DNA of 64,000 nt from Oceaniferula flava (GTDB lineage Bacteria; Verrucomicrobiota; Verrucomicrobiia; Verrucomicrobiales; Akkermansiaceae), in assembly GCF_016811075.1 (NCBI RefSeq), contig NZ_JAFBGL010000010.1:87947-151946 (forward strand), in the 5' to 3' direction. Positions 41,256 to 51,800 of this stretch are shown here, piece after piece; the first letter of the stretch is position 1; each line of letters starts with the position of its first letter. A model generated the notes under the pieces. That model ran no database searches. It was given only the letters and a program-made list of their open reading frames with translations, and had not been told where the DNA came from. Position numbers and translations under genes: made by a program.

Positions 41256-42710
41256 ATGGCGCAAATCTCTCTAGGACTATCTTTTGACGACGTTCTCCTC
41301 ACACCGCAAATGAGCAGCGTGCTCCCCGGCGAGGCAGATCTCACTTCCGCACTTACTGAAAACATTGGCCTCAATATCCCCGTGGTTTCCGCCGCGATGG
41401 ATACGGTTTCCGAAACCGAGCTGGCCATTGCCCTTGCACGTGAAGGTGGCATCGGTGTCATTCACCGCAATAACCTGATCGAAGACCAGGCGGCGATGGT
41501 TTCCAAGGTCAAGCGCTCCGAGAGCGCAGTGATTCATGAACCCTACACGGTCAAAAAAGACCAAAGCGTGGGGGAGCTTCGGTTCATCATGGACCAGCAA
41601 GGTTTCTCCGGATTCCCTGTGGTCGATGCCGATGGCAAACTGGAAGGCATGGTGACTGGGCGTGACGTGCGGCACATGGCCGACGATTCCGCAAAGATCT
41701 CAGAAGTCATGACCCCGCTCGAGCGCGTCGTGACCTCTCCGGAAAGCACCACCATGCGCGAAGCTCGTAGCATTCTCTACGAGAACCGTATCGAGAAACT
41801 TCCCCTGGTGGATGCCAATGGCACTCTCTGTGGTCTGATCACGGGGGCGGATATTGAAAAAAGGATCACCTTCACCAACTCCGCCAAGGACCCGAACGGC
41901 CAACTACGCTGCGGCGCCGCCGTGGGTGTCGGTCCAGACTGCGTGGAACGTGCAGAAGCACTGGTGAAAGCCGGCGCCGATGCTTTGTTCATCGATGCCG
42001 CGACCGGACACACCAGCCGTGTGATGGAAGTCATCAGTAAACTTCGCGAGCTGGGCGATGTGCCTGTGGTTGCCGGGAATGTAGTTACTGCCGAAGGCGC
42101 CAAGGACCTCTGTGATGCTGGCGTTTCTGCGGTGAAAGTAGGAGTGGGACCCGGTTCCATCTGCACCACCCGGGTGATTTCCGGCGTGGGAATGCCTCAG
42201 TTCACCGCTATCCAGAACGTGGCCTCGTATTGTCGCGACAAAGGAGTCGCGGTCATTGCCGATGGAGGTATCCGCTACTCGGGTGATATCGTCAAAGCTC
42301 TCGCAGCCGGTGCTGACCTCGTGATGTTAGGCTCAATTCTTGCCGGCACCCGCGAAAGCCCCGGTGCCACCGTGCACTACCAAGGTCGTCGTTTCAAATC
42401 CTACCGTGGAATGGGCTCACTGGGTGCCATGCGCAAAGGATCTGGAGATCGCTATGGCCAGAACAGCTCCGGGAAACTGGTGGCCGAAGGCGTCGAAGGT
42501 CGCGTTCCTTACAAAGGACCTTTGGCCGATGTGGTGTTCCAGCTGATGGGCGGACTTCGTTCCGGCATGGGCTACGTGGGCGCATCCAATCTCCCCGAGC
42601 TTCGTGAGCGCGCAGTGTTCACTCAGATCACATCCGGTGGATTGAAGGAAAGCCACGCTCACGATATCGTCATCACCGAGGAGCCGGTGAACTACCAACC
42701 TACTCTCTAA
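41256..42710 (+). CDS. guaB: Inosine-5'-monophosphate dehydrogenase
   Basis: 484 residues. IMP dehydrogenase oxidises IMP to XMP in guanine nucleotide synthesis. The catalytic Cys303 lies in [13 protein letters not shown]; flanking are SAAMDTV near 45-51, [38 protein letters not shown] and the flap [21 protein letters not shown]. Two CBS domains fill about residues 93-205. Length and motifs are bacterial-standard. guaA follows at 83 bp with a hairpin between them. Start ATG 41256 has a leader of pyrimidines and no Shine-Dalgarno. Confidence 0.97.
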   Translation: MAQISLGLSFDDVLLTPQMSSVLPGEADLTSALTENIGLNIPVVSAAMDTVSETELAIALAREGGIGVIHRNNLIEDQAAMVSKVKRSESAVIHEPYTVKKDQSVGELRFIMDQQGFSGFPVVDADGKLEGMVTGRDVRHMADDSAKISEVMTPLERVVTSPESTTMREARSILYENRIEKLPLVDANGTLCGLITGADIEKRITFTNSAKDPNGQLRCGAAVGVGPDCVERAEALVKAGADALFIDAATGHTSRVMEVISKLRELGDVPVVAGNVVTAEGAKDLCDAGVSAVKVGVGPGSICTTRVISGVGMPQFTAIQNVASYCRDKGVAVIADGGIRYSGDIVKALAAGADLVMLGSILAGTRESPGATVHYQGRRFKSYRGMGSLGAMRKGSGDRYGQNSSGKLVAEGVEGRVPYKGPLADVVFQLMGGLRSGMGYVGASNLPELRERAVFTQITSGGLKESHAHDIVITEEPVNYQPTL

Positions 42711-42731
42711 CGTTTTCTAACCATTCAGTTT

Positions 42732-42770
42732 GGCGAATGCGCTTATCCCCGCATTAGCCTTGCTCTTTTT
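42732..42770 (+). terminator. Hairpin and T-run between guaB and guaA
   Basis: GGCGAATGCG (42732-42741) pairs with CGCATTAGCC (42750-42759) at nine of ten positions, followed by TTGCTCTTTTT. It could be a partial terminator or attenuator reducing guaA relative to guaB, or guaA may have its own promoter. Confidence 0.6.
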
Positions 42771-42793
42771 AACCTAATTACTTCCAATCTAAC

Positions 42794-44317
42794 ATGACTG
42801 AAAATAATCACGTAGCCGTCTTTGATTTCGGCTCACAGTACACCCAGCTGATCGTTCGCCGCGTGCGTGAGCTTGGTTTTTTTGCCAAACTCTACGAACC
42901 AGAGGACATCGTTAACATTGGCCAGCCAGGAGCTATCATCTTGTCGGGTGGTCCCAAGAGCACCAGCGATGTGGACGCTCCGGATATCGATTTTGAGAAG
43001 CTAAAATCCTACGGTGTGCCAGTTCTCGGTGTGTGCTACGGCATGCAGCTTCTGAACATCAAATTCGGTGGTGCGGTAAAATCCAGCAACCGTCGCGAGT
43101 ATGGTCCGGCTGCGTTGAAGCCATCATCCAACGACGGCCTCTACGAAGGAATTTCCCACGAGTCGCAAGTTTGGATGAGCCACTCCGACACCGTGAGCGA
43201 TCTGCCCGCCGATGCTCAAGTGCTCGCTGCGAATAAGGAAGGGACACCTGTCTCTCTGCAATGGGGTGATCGTTTCTTCGGGATCCAGTTCCACCCGGAA
43301 GTCACCCACAGCCACGAGGGACTGCGGATTTTGCATAACTTCCTGCTCCAGGCCAATGAGCTTGCCGAGTTCCGCATTGAGGACTTCAAGCGCGAGATGC
43401 TCGATGGGATTCGTGAAAAAGTGGGTGACAAACAAGTCGTCTGCGGTGTTAGCGGCGGTGTCGATAGCACCGTGTTGGCTGTCCTGCTGAAAGAAGCAGG
43501 TGTCAACGTGCGCGCTATTTTTGTCGATCACGGCCTGATGCGCCTCGATGAAGGTGATGAAGTGCGCAACAACTTCCACCGCATGGGTGTGGAGATCGAA
43601 ACGGTCGACTGCGCAGATCTGTTCCTAGGTAAATTGGCCGGCGTCGCTGATCCGGAGGAAAAACGCAAAATCATCGGCGGCCTCTTCATCGATGTCTTCT
43701 GGGACACCGTTGGAAATGCTGAACTGCTCGCTCAAGGCACGCTCTATCCCGACGTGATCGAATCGGCCTCTAATGCCAAATCGAAGGCGTCCAAAATCAA
43801 GACTCACCACAATCGGGTCGACCGCATTCTCGAGCTGCAAGCGCAGGGCAAAGTGCTCGAGCCTCTTGCCGAACTCTTCAAAGACGAAGTCCGCGAGTTG
43901 GGAACCTCATTGGGAATCCCGGCTGACATTCTCAACCGTCACCCATTCCCTGGTCCAGGCCTCGCTGTGCGTTGTCCTGGTGACATCACCGAAAAGAAAC
44001 TTCGGATCATCCGTGAGTGCGACCACATCTTTATCACCCGTCTGAAAGATCACGGCTGGTATGATAAAGTTTGGCAGGCTTACGCAGGTTTGATTCCGGT
44101 GAAAACAGTGGGTGTCAAAGGTGACGAGCGCAGCTATGAGTGGGCGATCAGCCTGCGTGCTGTGATCAGCGAAGATGCTATGACCGCTGACTGGGTCGAG
44201 CTGCCACCCGCGCTGCTTCGCGAGACCAGCAACCGCATCCTCAACGAAGTCGATGGCATCAACCGCGTGCTCTACGATATTTCCACCAAGCCGCCAGCGA
44301 GCATTGAGTGGGAGTAA
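42794..44317 (+). CDS. guaA: GMP synthase (glutamine-hydrolysing)
   Basis: 507 residues. It aminates XMP to GMP. The N-terminal class-I amidotransferase has DFGSQYTQLIVRRVRE, catalytic Cys in VLGVCYGMQLL, and the His/Glu pair in GIQFHPEVTHSHEG. The ATP-pyrophosphatase part starts near 210 with GVSGGVDSTVLAVLL, followed by the dimerisation domain with FPGPGLAVRCPGDIT and the C-terminal YDISTKPPASIEWE. Standard length. It follows guaB as the second step in the same pathway. Confidence 0.97.
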   Translation: MTENNHVAVFDFGSQYTQLIVRRVRELGFFAKLYEPEDIVNIGQPGAIILSGGPKSTSDVDAPDIDFEKLKSYGVPVLGVCYGMQLLNIKFGGAVKSSNRREYGPAALKPSSNDGLYEGISHESQVWMSHSDTVSDLPADAQVLAANKEGTPVSLQWGDRFFGIQFHPEVTHSHEGLRILHNFLLQANELAEFRIEDFKREMLDGIREKVGDKQVVCGVSGGVDSTVLAVLLKEAGVNVRAIFVDHGLMRLDEGDEVRNNFHRMGVEIETVDCADLFLGKLAGVADPEEKRKIIGGLFIDVFWDTVGNAELLAQGTLYPDVIESASNAKSKASKIKTHHNRVDRILELQAQGKVLEPLAELFKDEVRELGTSLGIPADILNRHPFPGPGLAVRCPGDITEKKLRIIRECDHIFITRLKDHGWYDKVWQAYAGLIPVKTVGVKGDERSYEWAISLRAVISEDAMTADWVELPPALLRETSNRILNEVDGINRVLYDISTKPPASIEWE

Positions 44318-44340
44318 GGATCGACCAGAATCTCCCTAAC

Positions 44341-44378
44341 AAAAACCTCTTCCGATTTGGTTCGGAAGAGGTTTTTTT
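44341..44378 (+). terminator. Terminator of the gua operon
   Basis: Fifteen perfect pairs (44341-44355 with 44362-44376) around TTTGGT, ending in a run of seven T. Located 23 bp after the guaA stop. Confidence 0.95.
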
Positions 44379-44560
44379 ATGTTGAGTAGTTAGGTGGATT
44401 CGACGGCGCGAAGATAGAAAGAACAAACCGATAGGTGAGTGGATTTGCTGCCGAGTATGCAGAACGCATCACCGATCTGTCACAAGGGACTGATTCTGTG
44501 GGGAATATTAACAATTCTTAACTTTCTGGGCTTGGAAAAGAGAGGGTTTACGCTAATCTC

Positions 44561-45247
44561 ATGTTTGAGATGAAGTGTCCCCGATGTGTGCAGCGAATCC
44601 ATCGCAGTGCTCCGCAGTGTCCGCATTGCGGCTTTGCGATGGCGGACCTTGATGCTCAATATGGCGAGGACGAGGTCCGCATGCGCCGACTGAGCGATTC
44701 GGCCGGTGTGCTGCGTTTGAAGGAACGCAAGAAGGCGGTGAAATGGTTCGACCAATTCGAAGCGAGTTTTCCCCAGCTTTTTTTCAGTGTCTACTTCGGG
44801 GCGCTCGATGACCGCTTGAACATTCGGCAGTTCGGTCTGTGGCTGCTGAATCACGGAGCCTTCGAAGATGTCGATTTGAGCCGACCGAATGACGGTGGTG
44901 TCTTACTCGTCGTGGATGTGAACTCCAAGGCCGCCTTCATCGCGAATGGTTACCTTTTGGATGTTTATCTGAAGGAGGAAGACAGCTTTCGTGCCCTATC
45001 CTCCGCGCACCCCCACTTGCTGCAGGGGAATTACTATCGGGCACTGAAGTCGGTGATGAAAAGCCTCTCTGCCGCACTGCGAAAGCGCTCCCGGCAGGCG
45101 AACCGGAATCCAGAAAAATACCAACGCCTTGTGGGACAACCTCATCAGGAAATGGGGGACATCCTCCAGCGAATCCGCTCGGTGCAACCCTCAGAAAACT
45201 CCGAGTCGGCCACAGAACCAAAACCTTCCCACCTCAAGGCCCAGTGA
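44561..45247 (+). CDS. TPM-domain-like protein with N-terminal zinc ribbon
   Basis: 228 residues. The N-terminus has MKCPRCVQRIHRSAPQCPHCGF: a zinc ribbon with Cys6, Cys9, Cys20 and Cys23. The middle (about 50-175), ASFPQLFFSVYFGALDD, FGLWLLNHG, GGVLLVVDVNSKAAFIANGYLLDVYL and YYRALKSVMKSL, follows the alpha/beta pattern of the TPM (YgcG/Psb32) domain. The tail is polar. There is no signal peptide, so it is probably cytoplasmic, unusual for TPM proteins. Its stop overlaps the start of the next gene, so both are probably co-translated. The TPM assignment rests on pattern only. Confidence 0.68.
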   Translation: MFEMKCPRCVQRIHRSAPQCPHCGFAMADLDAQYGEDEVRMRRLSDSAGVLRLKERKKAVKWFDQFEASFPQLFFSVYFGALDDRLNIRQFGLWLLNHGAFEDVDLSRPNDGGVLLVVDVNSKAAFIANGYLLDVYLKEEDSFRALSSAHPHLLQGNYYRALKSVMKSLSAALRKRSRQANRNPEKYQRLVGQPHQEMGDILQRIRSVQPSENSESATEPKPSHLKAQ

Positions 45248-46305
45248 CATTTCCCCGATCGCATCCTATTTTACGCGCTATGGCTCGGATTCCTCTCTGC
45301 GCAGGATTCGCCGCGCTGACTTTGGCCTCGGCAAGCGCACAGAGCTTGCCTAAATGGACCGACGGAGATCGTGCCCGTTTACAAAAAGGAGAGATCATCG
45401 TCGGAACGATTCTGTTAGTCGATGATCCCAAGGTGAGTGAACTACCGAAGGTGGACAAAGATGTCATCGTGGCAGTCCCTGAACCTGAAATTCCAGAGCC
45501 TCCCTATGACCCCACCGAGATCCCCGAGGAGTTTATCAAAGGCTACTTCGCCTCGAAACCATCGGGCTTTTTAGTCGATCCGCAGCGCCTGCTCAGCAAG
45601 CAGGAAACAGACGACCGTGAAGCCTTTCTCGAGTATCACGCGGAGGAATCCATCGTGGATATCAAGCTGTATTTGTTTGATTCTGAGCAGCAAATTCCAA
45701 GTGAGTATACCTTACACCGTTTAGTCGAAGAGCAATATGCCGATGGTGAACTGACCGCCGTGATCTTTTATTATCTAGGCAACCCCTCGAGAAATCAGCT
45801 GGCATTCGCTGGGAAGGGAGCCGAAGAGATGACAACGGAGGGAATTCGCCGAATACTTGAGAGCTCCATTCTCAAAGCAGAGGAAAAATCCGATCCCTCT
45901 GATCAAATTGAAGCCTTTGTCGTTCAGACTTCGATCAAGCTTTATTGGATCGAGCGTGCTATTACCGAGGAGCAAGAGCAACAACGCATCGCAGCCGCTG
46001 TGCCGACCAAGCCATCCTCCGATACCCCAAAACCAGAAAAACCTGGTATGGCGGACCAAATCAAACCCTTCCTTCTCTATTTAGCTGTGGCCGTCGGTGG
46101 TGTGTTACTTACCGTGGTCGGGCTTTGTGGATCGTTTTTGCTCTGGAAGAAGAATAGGAAATACCATTTTCCCGTGCTGGAACTACCACGCCGACTCGGT
46201 GCCGACTATGCGGCAGGCGTCGGAGCCGTGATTGCTTTCCATAATAAACAGGGCTCTCCATCGAGTCAGCGCGACCAAGTTCCCGATTATTTGTCACGGG
46301 TGTGA
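45244..46305 (+). CDS. Exported TPM-domain-like protein with C-terminal anchor
   Basis: 353 residues from GTG 45244, which overlaps the previous stop and has CAAGG five bases upstream; an in-frame ATG at 45280 is an alternative. Hydrophobic IPLCAGFAALTLASASA is a signal peptide. The segment with SIVDIKLYLFDSEQQIP and GELTAVIFYYLGNPSRNQLAFAG resembles a TPM fold. A Pro/Glu linker, a membrane helix near 283-306 (FLLYLAVAVGGVLLTVVGLCGSFLLW) and a short basic cytoplasmic tail follow. The pair may form a two-protein membrane system with a soluble zinc partner; the function is not known. Confidence 0.65.
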   Translation: MTFPRSHPILRAMARIPLCAGFAALTLASASAQSLPKWTDGDRARLQKGEIIVGTILLVDDPKVSELPKVDKDVIVAVPEPEIPEPPYDPTEIPEEFIKGYFASKPSGFLVDPQRLLSKQETDDREAFLEYHAEESIVDIKLYLFDSEQQIPSEYTLHRLVEEQYADGELTAVIFYYLGNPSRNQLAFAGKGAEEMTTEGIRRILESSILKAEEKSDPSDQIEAFVVQTSIKLYWIERAITEEQEQQRIAAAVPTKPSSDTPKPEKPGMADQIKPFLLYLAVAVGGVLLTVVGLCGSFLLWKKNRKYHFPVLELPRRLGADYAAGVGAVIAFHNKQGSPSSQRDQVPDYLSRV

Positions 46306-46382
46306 TCTGTGGAGGGCGGCTGTGTGTCATTTTTTGCTGCTTTAAACATATGTTCTTCGATAATCGGTCAAAAAGCACATAA

Positions 46383-46412
46383 TTACTTTACGAAATCGTG
46401 ACTCGTGATAAT
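46383..46412 (+). promoter_or_regulatory. Putative promoter for a small RNA
   Basis: TTACTT (46383-46388) and GATAAT (46407-46412) are 18 bp apart; the second matches the consensus at five of six positions. It lies just after a protein gene and upstream of a hairpin-rich segment that ends in a T-run, which together suggest an RNA gene. Confidence 0.4.
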
Positions 46413-46418
46413 TTGAAT

Positions 46419-46512
46419 GTGTTCCCGCAAGGGAGCGAGACAGTCCGATTGGCACTAGTTCATACAGGTTAGGGGGTTTCCTGGTGATCTTGTCCGGTCG
46501 GACTGTTTTTTT
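46419..46512 (+). ncRNA. Candidate small RNA with its own promoter and terminator
   Basis: Between two convergent genes. The 5' part forms GTTCCC-GCAA-GGGAGC (46421-46436): six pairs (one G:T) closing a GCAA tetraloop. The 3' part closes with ACAGTCCGA and TCGGACTGT (46440-46448 and 46498-46506), enclosing a CAGG/CCTG hairpin (46465-46483), and runs into seven T (46506-46512). Length about 94 nt. I could not match it to SRP RNA, tmRNA, 6S RNA, RNase P or a known riboswitch. Alternative: only a long-looped terminator of the preceding gene. Confidence 0.4.
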
Positions 46513-46529
46513 GTACCCAGACGTCAGCT

Positions 46530-48830
46530 TTAGAGCTGCTCAACGATGATTTTTCGGCTGCTACTGCGCTTGCTGGAATCCGTCAAAATGATGATATGCT
46601 CGCCTTCTGTTAGGTTTGCGGTCGCTTGCCCATCATGGCTTTGGATGTCCAAGGTTTCACAACTCCACGTCACTTCACCGGGAAAATCCGTGCTGAGTAA
46701 AAGCCTCTTCCCCTGACCTGGTAAATCAGGGTCTAACAAATAACGAGCTTCGCGTGATGGTGAGAGAATACGCAGCGGAGTCTGGGTCACGATCAGTTGC
46801 TCGTTCTGCAAGCTGAGTGCGTAGCGATTGCGGTCGCCCTCTTGGCTCATCCAGTCGGCATAGCGCACATCTAACATCACTCGGCCTAACTGATCAAAAT
46901 CTGCAGCCCGGGCGGGAAGGGGAACTTGCTGTTGGGGCAAGGCCATGGCAATGCCGTGCGCTGATTTTTGAGTGAGACGTTTGCCTGTGGAGGAGTGCAC
47001 CAGGCAATCGGTCATCTCATCAGGTCGCTCGAACCACGTCGGTGGATGGTCGCGGTGCAAGCGCAGCATGGTGGCATGAAAAATAGGTCCCGCACCGGTT
47101 ACTCCGGAGATGCCACGCATCGGGCTGTTATCCAAATTCCCCGCCCAGACACCGACGGTGTAGTCCTTGGTGAATCCCAAACACCAGTTGTCGCGGAAGT
47201 CGGTGGAGGTGCCGGTCTTCACGGCGCAAGGAAACGGCAGCCGTAGAGGAGAATGCGTGCCAAAGGCGGCCGACCGTGCGGAGTTATCTGTCATGGTCTG
47301 AGCCAGCATCCAGCATGAGCGGTAGCTGGCGACGTGATGTTCTGCGTGCTGTTTTTTTGTTAGGTAGCTAACAGGTTTGTAAACTCCCATGCGTGCGAGT
47401 GATGCGTAGGCGTTTGTCAGTTCTAACAATGTAACATCGCCCGACCCCAGTGTCAGCCCGAGACCGTAGTGGATGGGCTTTTCATTGAGTGTGCTGATCC
47501 CAAATGATTGCAGCTGTTTCTGTAAAGCTTCTGCCCCGCCGACGGAATTTAGCACGCGGACGGCTGGCACATTGAGTGAGTTCGCCAGCGCGTGGTGAAT
47601 GGTGACTGGGCCCGAGTGTTGGCGATCGTAGTTCACGAAGGTTTTTTCCCCGCGCGCATCCGAGTAGCGTGTGGGGATGTCTGCGATGATGGTGGCCGGC
47701 GTCATGCCACCTGATTCATAGGCCAGTAAGTAGGTGAACGGTTTCAACGCAGAACCCGGCGAGCGCGCGGTCCGACTGGCATCGATCTGGCCTCCATTGG
47801 ATTGATGAAAAAAGGGAGATCCGACGTGGGCCAGCACCTCGCCAGTGCGGTTCTCGATCACCACGACGGCGGCGTGTTGAATATGTTTCTTTTGCAGAGC
47901 CGTGATTTGCTGGCGAACAATCTCCGTGATGTCCTGCTGCAAGGGGGCCGAGATGCTGCTGCGGATCTCTGTGGTGGAGTCCGCAGTTCGGCTGCGGCGC
48001 ATGATCTGCACGAGGTGGGGAGCCGTGCGCTCACGGCGACCTCGGTTCAGTTTCAGCGGCTCTGCCTTTGCTCGTGTGATGCGCTCCGGATCGATGTCAT
48101 AAACGATGGCCATGCGATCGAGGATCCAGTTGCGCCGTTTCAAGGCTGCTTCCGGGTTGCGACGTGGGTTCAGTCGGCTGGGTGCTTGCGGTAAGCCGGC
48201 GAGAAGAGCGCACTCGGCGAGTGAGAGCTGACTCAGTGGTTTGTCAAAATAATGCCGGGCTGCCTGCAGCGGACCCTGACTTCTGTTACCGTAGTCGAGA
48301 TGGTTGAAGTAAGATGTTAGGATATGATCTTTGTCGTAAATCATTTCCACGTGACGGGCTGTTAGGTACTCGCGGATTTTGGTGGTAAACGTTCGGCTCG
48401 CCCTTTTTGAGCTGAGTTTCACTGTTTGTTGCGTCACCGTCGAGGCTCCGGAGACGAAGCGCTTTTGATCCCATGAGTCTCTCAGCGCGCGGGCGGTGGC
48501 TCGGAAATCGACACCACCATGTTGATAGAATCGTTTGTCCTCTGCTGCGAGGGTTGCGTGGATGAGATCGTGCGGGAGGTCATCGAGTGATGTCGCGCGG
48601 TGGCGGTAATAATCGGAGCGCACCCAGTGATCGAGAGGCACTCCATCGCGGTCTAACAAAACAACCGAGCTGCTCGGTCCCGTTGCAATATCCGGCGGCA
48701 CCGTGAACGCAAAGGGAAGGAGGAAATAACCACCGAGTCCCAGAACAAAACCTGTTAGTGTTAGATGGGGGAGTTTTCGCCGGAGCTTTGGGGCTCGGCT
48801 TCTTAACCAACTTGGACGGCAGATGTTCAC
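46530..48830 (-). CDS. pbpC: Penicillin-binding protein 1C
   Basis: 766 residues. The protein combines a glycosyltransferase 51 domain (DLIHATLAAEDKRFYQHGGVDFRATARALRDS, GASTVTQQTVKLS, SLAECALLAGLPQAPSRLNPRRNPEAA) with a transpeptidase: Ser in SPGSALKPFTYLLA, SLN in ANSLNVPAVRVL, KTG in AVKTGTSTDFRDNW. The C-terminal BiPBP-type extension (from about 660) is typical of the 1C subfamily. An N-terminal membrane helix lies at about 23-45. The start codon is GTG. It is encoded directly downstream of the alpha-2-macroglobulin gene, a known pair that seems to protect and repair the cell wall. Confidence 0.95.
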   Translation of the reverse strand: MNICRPSWLRSRAPKLRRKLPHLTLTGFVLGLGGYFLLPFAFTVPPDIATGPSSSVVLLDRDGVPLDHWVRSDYYRHRATSLDDLPHDLIHATLAAEDKRFYQHGGVDFRATARALRDSWDQKRFVSGASTVTQQTVKLSSKRASRTFTTKIREYLTARHVEMIYDKDHILTSYFNHLDYGNRSQGPLQAARHYFDKPLSQLSLAECALLAGLPQAPSRLNPRRNPEAALKRRNWILDRMAIVYDIDPERITRAKAEPLKLNRGRRERTAPHLVQIMRRSRTADSTTEIRSSISAPLQQDITEIVRQQITALQKKHIQHAAVVVIENRTGEVLAHVGSPFFHQSNGGQIDASRTARSPGSALKPFTYLLAYESGGMTPATIIADIPTRYSDARGEKTFVNYDRQHSGPVTIHHALANSLNVPAVRVLNSVGGAEALQKQLQSFGISTLNEKPIHYGLGLTLGSGDVTLLELTNAYASLARMGVYKPVSYLTKKQHAEHHVASYRSCWMLAQTMTDNSARSAAFGTHSPLRLPFPCAVKTGTSTDFRDNWCLGFTKDYTVGVWAGNLDNSPMRGISGVTGAGPIFHATMLRLHRDHPPTWFERPDEMTDCLVHSSTGKRLTQKSAHGIAMALPQQQVPLPARAADFDQLGRVMLDVRYADWMSQEGDRNRYALSLQNEQLIVTQTPLRILSPSREARYLLDPDLPGQGKRLLLSTDFPGEVTWSCETLDIQSHDGQATANLTEGEHIIILTDSSKRSSSRKIIVEQL

Positions 48831-48851
48831 GGCGCTGAGTCAGGATCGAGT

Positions 48852-51800
48852 TTACTTCGAGACCACGGTTTCCTTTTTCAAGGTCGTGAGTTTGGCACTA
48901 TCGCTGATCGCGATCTGCTCGGGATCATACATGCACTCGACCTTGGCTGCGGGAGCGGTGGCGGTGCCTGCGGAGGTCACCCGTGCCAGGTAGGACACGG
49001 TGCGGGTGCCGTTCCTCCAAGAACGATTCACGAAGAACGATGCCCGATCAGCACGTAGCTCCTTATGCGCAATGCTCCACTGGTAATCGGAGTTTCCTCG
49101 GAATTTGGATTGTTGACTGGCGAAGTCATTGTTCACAGCTTCGAACAAGGAGGGCAGTCGGTCTTCGATGACGACGTATTCCAAGGCGGTGGAGAAGGTG
49201 ATTTCCAGACTGATCTTCACCAAGTCTCCGACCTGGGGTTGTCCCAGTGCTTGCGTGCTGCCATCGTGGAGCATGCGTTCGTAGCGGCGGATAATCGACA
49301 TGCCGTTATGGCCACGGGGGCCGGTGGGGGCGAGCGCCGGTTTTGCGTTCACCTTGATGTTGGTGTGCGCGGTGTTGTTGCTGCTGGCGATCAGTTTCAT
49401 GTCGCCGATGATGGGGATGCGCATAGACTGGGTGGCCTGATCCGCATCCAATGTGATGGTTTTGGTTTCTCCCTGACTGACGATTTGTAAGGTGGCAGGT
49501 GCGCGATCTTTTTCGACATTCCGGGCGTAGGCTGCCATGGCTTGCAGTGCCCATGCGTTGCACCAGGTGGTGCGCCAATGGCCGTATGGGTTACGGCTTT
49601 TCAGCATGTCCTTCATCACGACATGCACGCGTGAATCGCTGGGTGCGATCACCGACCAAGCGAGCACCTGCAGCGCCTCGTCCGCGTGGTGGCGCATCCA
49701 ATGGGTGCTGTGTTCGCGGGCTTTGACATTCTGGATCAGTGAAAGCGCGGTGGCGCGGTTTACATCACTATCGTCGGAGTGATAGAAAGCCAGTGCGAGG
49801 AAACAACGTGCCGAGGGACTGAGGTGGTCACGGCTATCGAGCATCTTATTCTGCAGGGCGAGTTCCGGTTTTCCGGCGAGGGCCAGAACATACAGGGTGC
49901 GGGCGTGGGTTTCGTCCGTCCAGCGGCGGTCATGGTCTTTCGTGGACTGTTGTCTTTTCACATACTTAGTCATCCAGACTGCCAATCGGTCGATGGCGCT
50001 CTGCGGCACTTGCGCGCCGTTTTTCTGCGCCATGATCAGGCCCATCCCTCCGTAGGCGGTGGCCCAGTCGAGTGATTTTTTCCCGCCCGGCCAGTAGGAT
50101 AGTCCACCATCGCTGGTCTGCATGCTGAGCAGGCGATCTGCTCCCATTTGAATAGCTTTGCTGATGTCGGCCTCGGTTTTGTCTGTGAAACCAGGCACGG
50201 TGGATTGGAGATCACGTGCGGCAAACCAAGGCATCATGGCTGAAGTGGTCTGCTCGGTGCAGCCATAAGGATATCTTAGTAGGAAATCGGCAGCTCCAGC
50301 GGCTTCTAACAATAACGAGTTGGAGAATTCCAAATCGAGATGGCCCCGGCCACCCAGTAGCTCTGGCTGGATGTTTTTAAGGAGGTCGTGGCGATGGCCG
50401 CTGTTCATGGTGATGAACTCCACCTGACGCATGGTGGGAACAGGGAAGGTAACCTCAAACTTGCTCTCCGCCTTGTCGGACAGGTCCTTGGCGAGAGCGG
50501 GGGTGAGTGAGGTGTTACCGGCTAATTTCACGGGCACGGCGGACCACACCCAGCGGGTGGTGCCGGTGTTGACGAAACGGACATCAAAGTAAACGGTGGC
50601 AGCTCCATCTGGCTTCAGGGTGACGGTTTTCGAAAGTGTATGCTGAGCGCTGCCAGTCTGACTGCCATGGTCTGGAACCGTGAGGCTATCCGTTTCTAAC
50701 GAGATCTCCCAAGTGCCTTCGAACTTGGAATTGTTTTGCACCAGCACCTTGGGCGATAGGGCATCGCCTTCGCTGGCGTAACGTGGAGTTCCTGGCTCTA
50801 ACATTAGAGGTTTGTCGACGATGTAGCTGCTGCTTTGATGACCAAACTTTTTCGCTCCGTGCAGAGCGATCGCCATCACGCGATAGCGAGTCAGGGTATC
50901 GGGGTTTTTGATCGTGGCCACGAACTTGCCCTCGGCGTCTGTTGTGACTCGAGGCAACCAGATGGCGCAGGGATTGAAATCGCTGCGTAGCTTCACATCG
51001 TCGGCAACAGGCCCTGCGGCAAACGGATCTGCATCACCTCCACCGATGGTGAAGCCCTTGTTGCCAAAGTTTCGATCGTCCGGGTTCTCGGCGATGAAGG
51101 TGGAGAAAGACGTTCCGCAATCGACTAACAGGGGGCGGCGTGCGTGGAAAAAGTCCATCAGGTTCGGAGTCTGGTATCCTGCCACGGCGAGGGTGCCTTC
51201 ATCCTCGGCATAGAAAACAACCTCAGCTCCGGCTGCCGGTGAGCCGTCGGACAGGGTGACTGTTCCCGTCACCTCGGTATTTTCGCCGGGGCGGTGCTGA
51301 CTGCCGATGACTTCCAGGCCGACCTTTAAGCGGTCTTTGACATTGGTGACGTTGAGGGTGCAGTAGCCGAGTTTCAAGGCGGGCTCTTTGTGTTTGCGTG
51401 GGCTGGCATTGGCACCGCGGATCACCACGACGGAGACGTAGGCATTCGGCGCGTCCATGTCGGTCAGGGGAATCTCGATGATTGGGTTGTCAGCCTTCAG
51501 TTCGCGACGATACTCACGGTGCACTCCGGCACGTTCCACGGTGACCAGTGCGGTTCCCTCGATTGGCGTCATCACCAGGATGCGGGCTGTTTCTCCGGGT
51601 GTGTAGCGTTTTTTTTCCGGCACGAGTTTGATTTTCATGCCATCCTGCACTGCCCAAGGATACTCCTTGCTGCCGTAGATCCAGATGCTGCTGGCGGTGG
51701 AAAAGGCATGCCCGTTCTGATCGTTGCCTTTCAAGGTGATCAGATGGCGCCCACTGTGTTCGGCCTTGAAGGGAAGCGTGATCGGCGTGTTCGGCTCAAT

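Noticed and set aside
46419..46512. SRP RNA, 6S RNA or tmRNA as identity of the RNA candidate
   Set aside because: The GGAAGGAAGCAGC-type SRP loop, the large 6S bubble and any tag-coding frame are absent.
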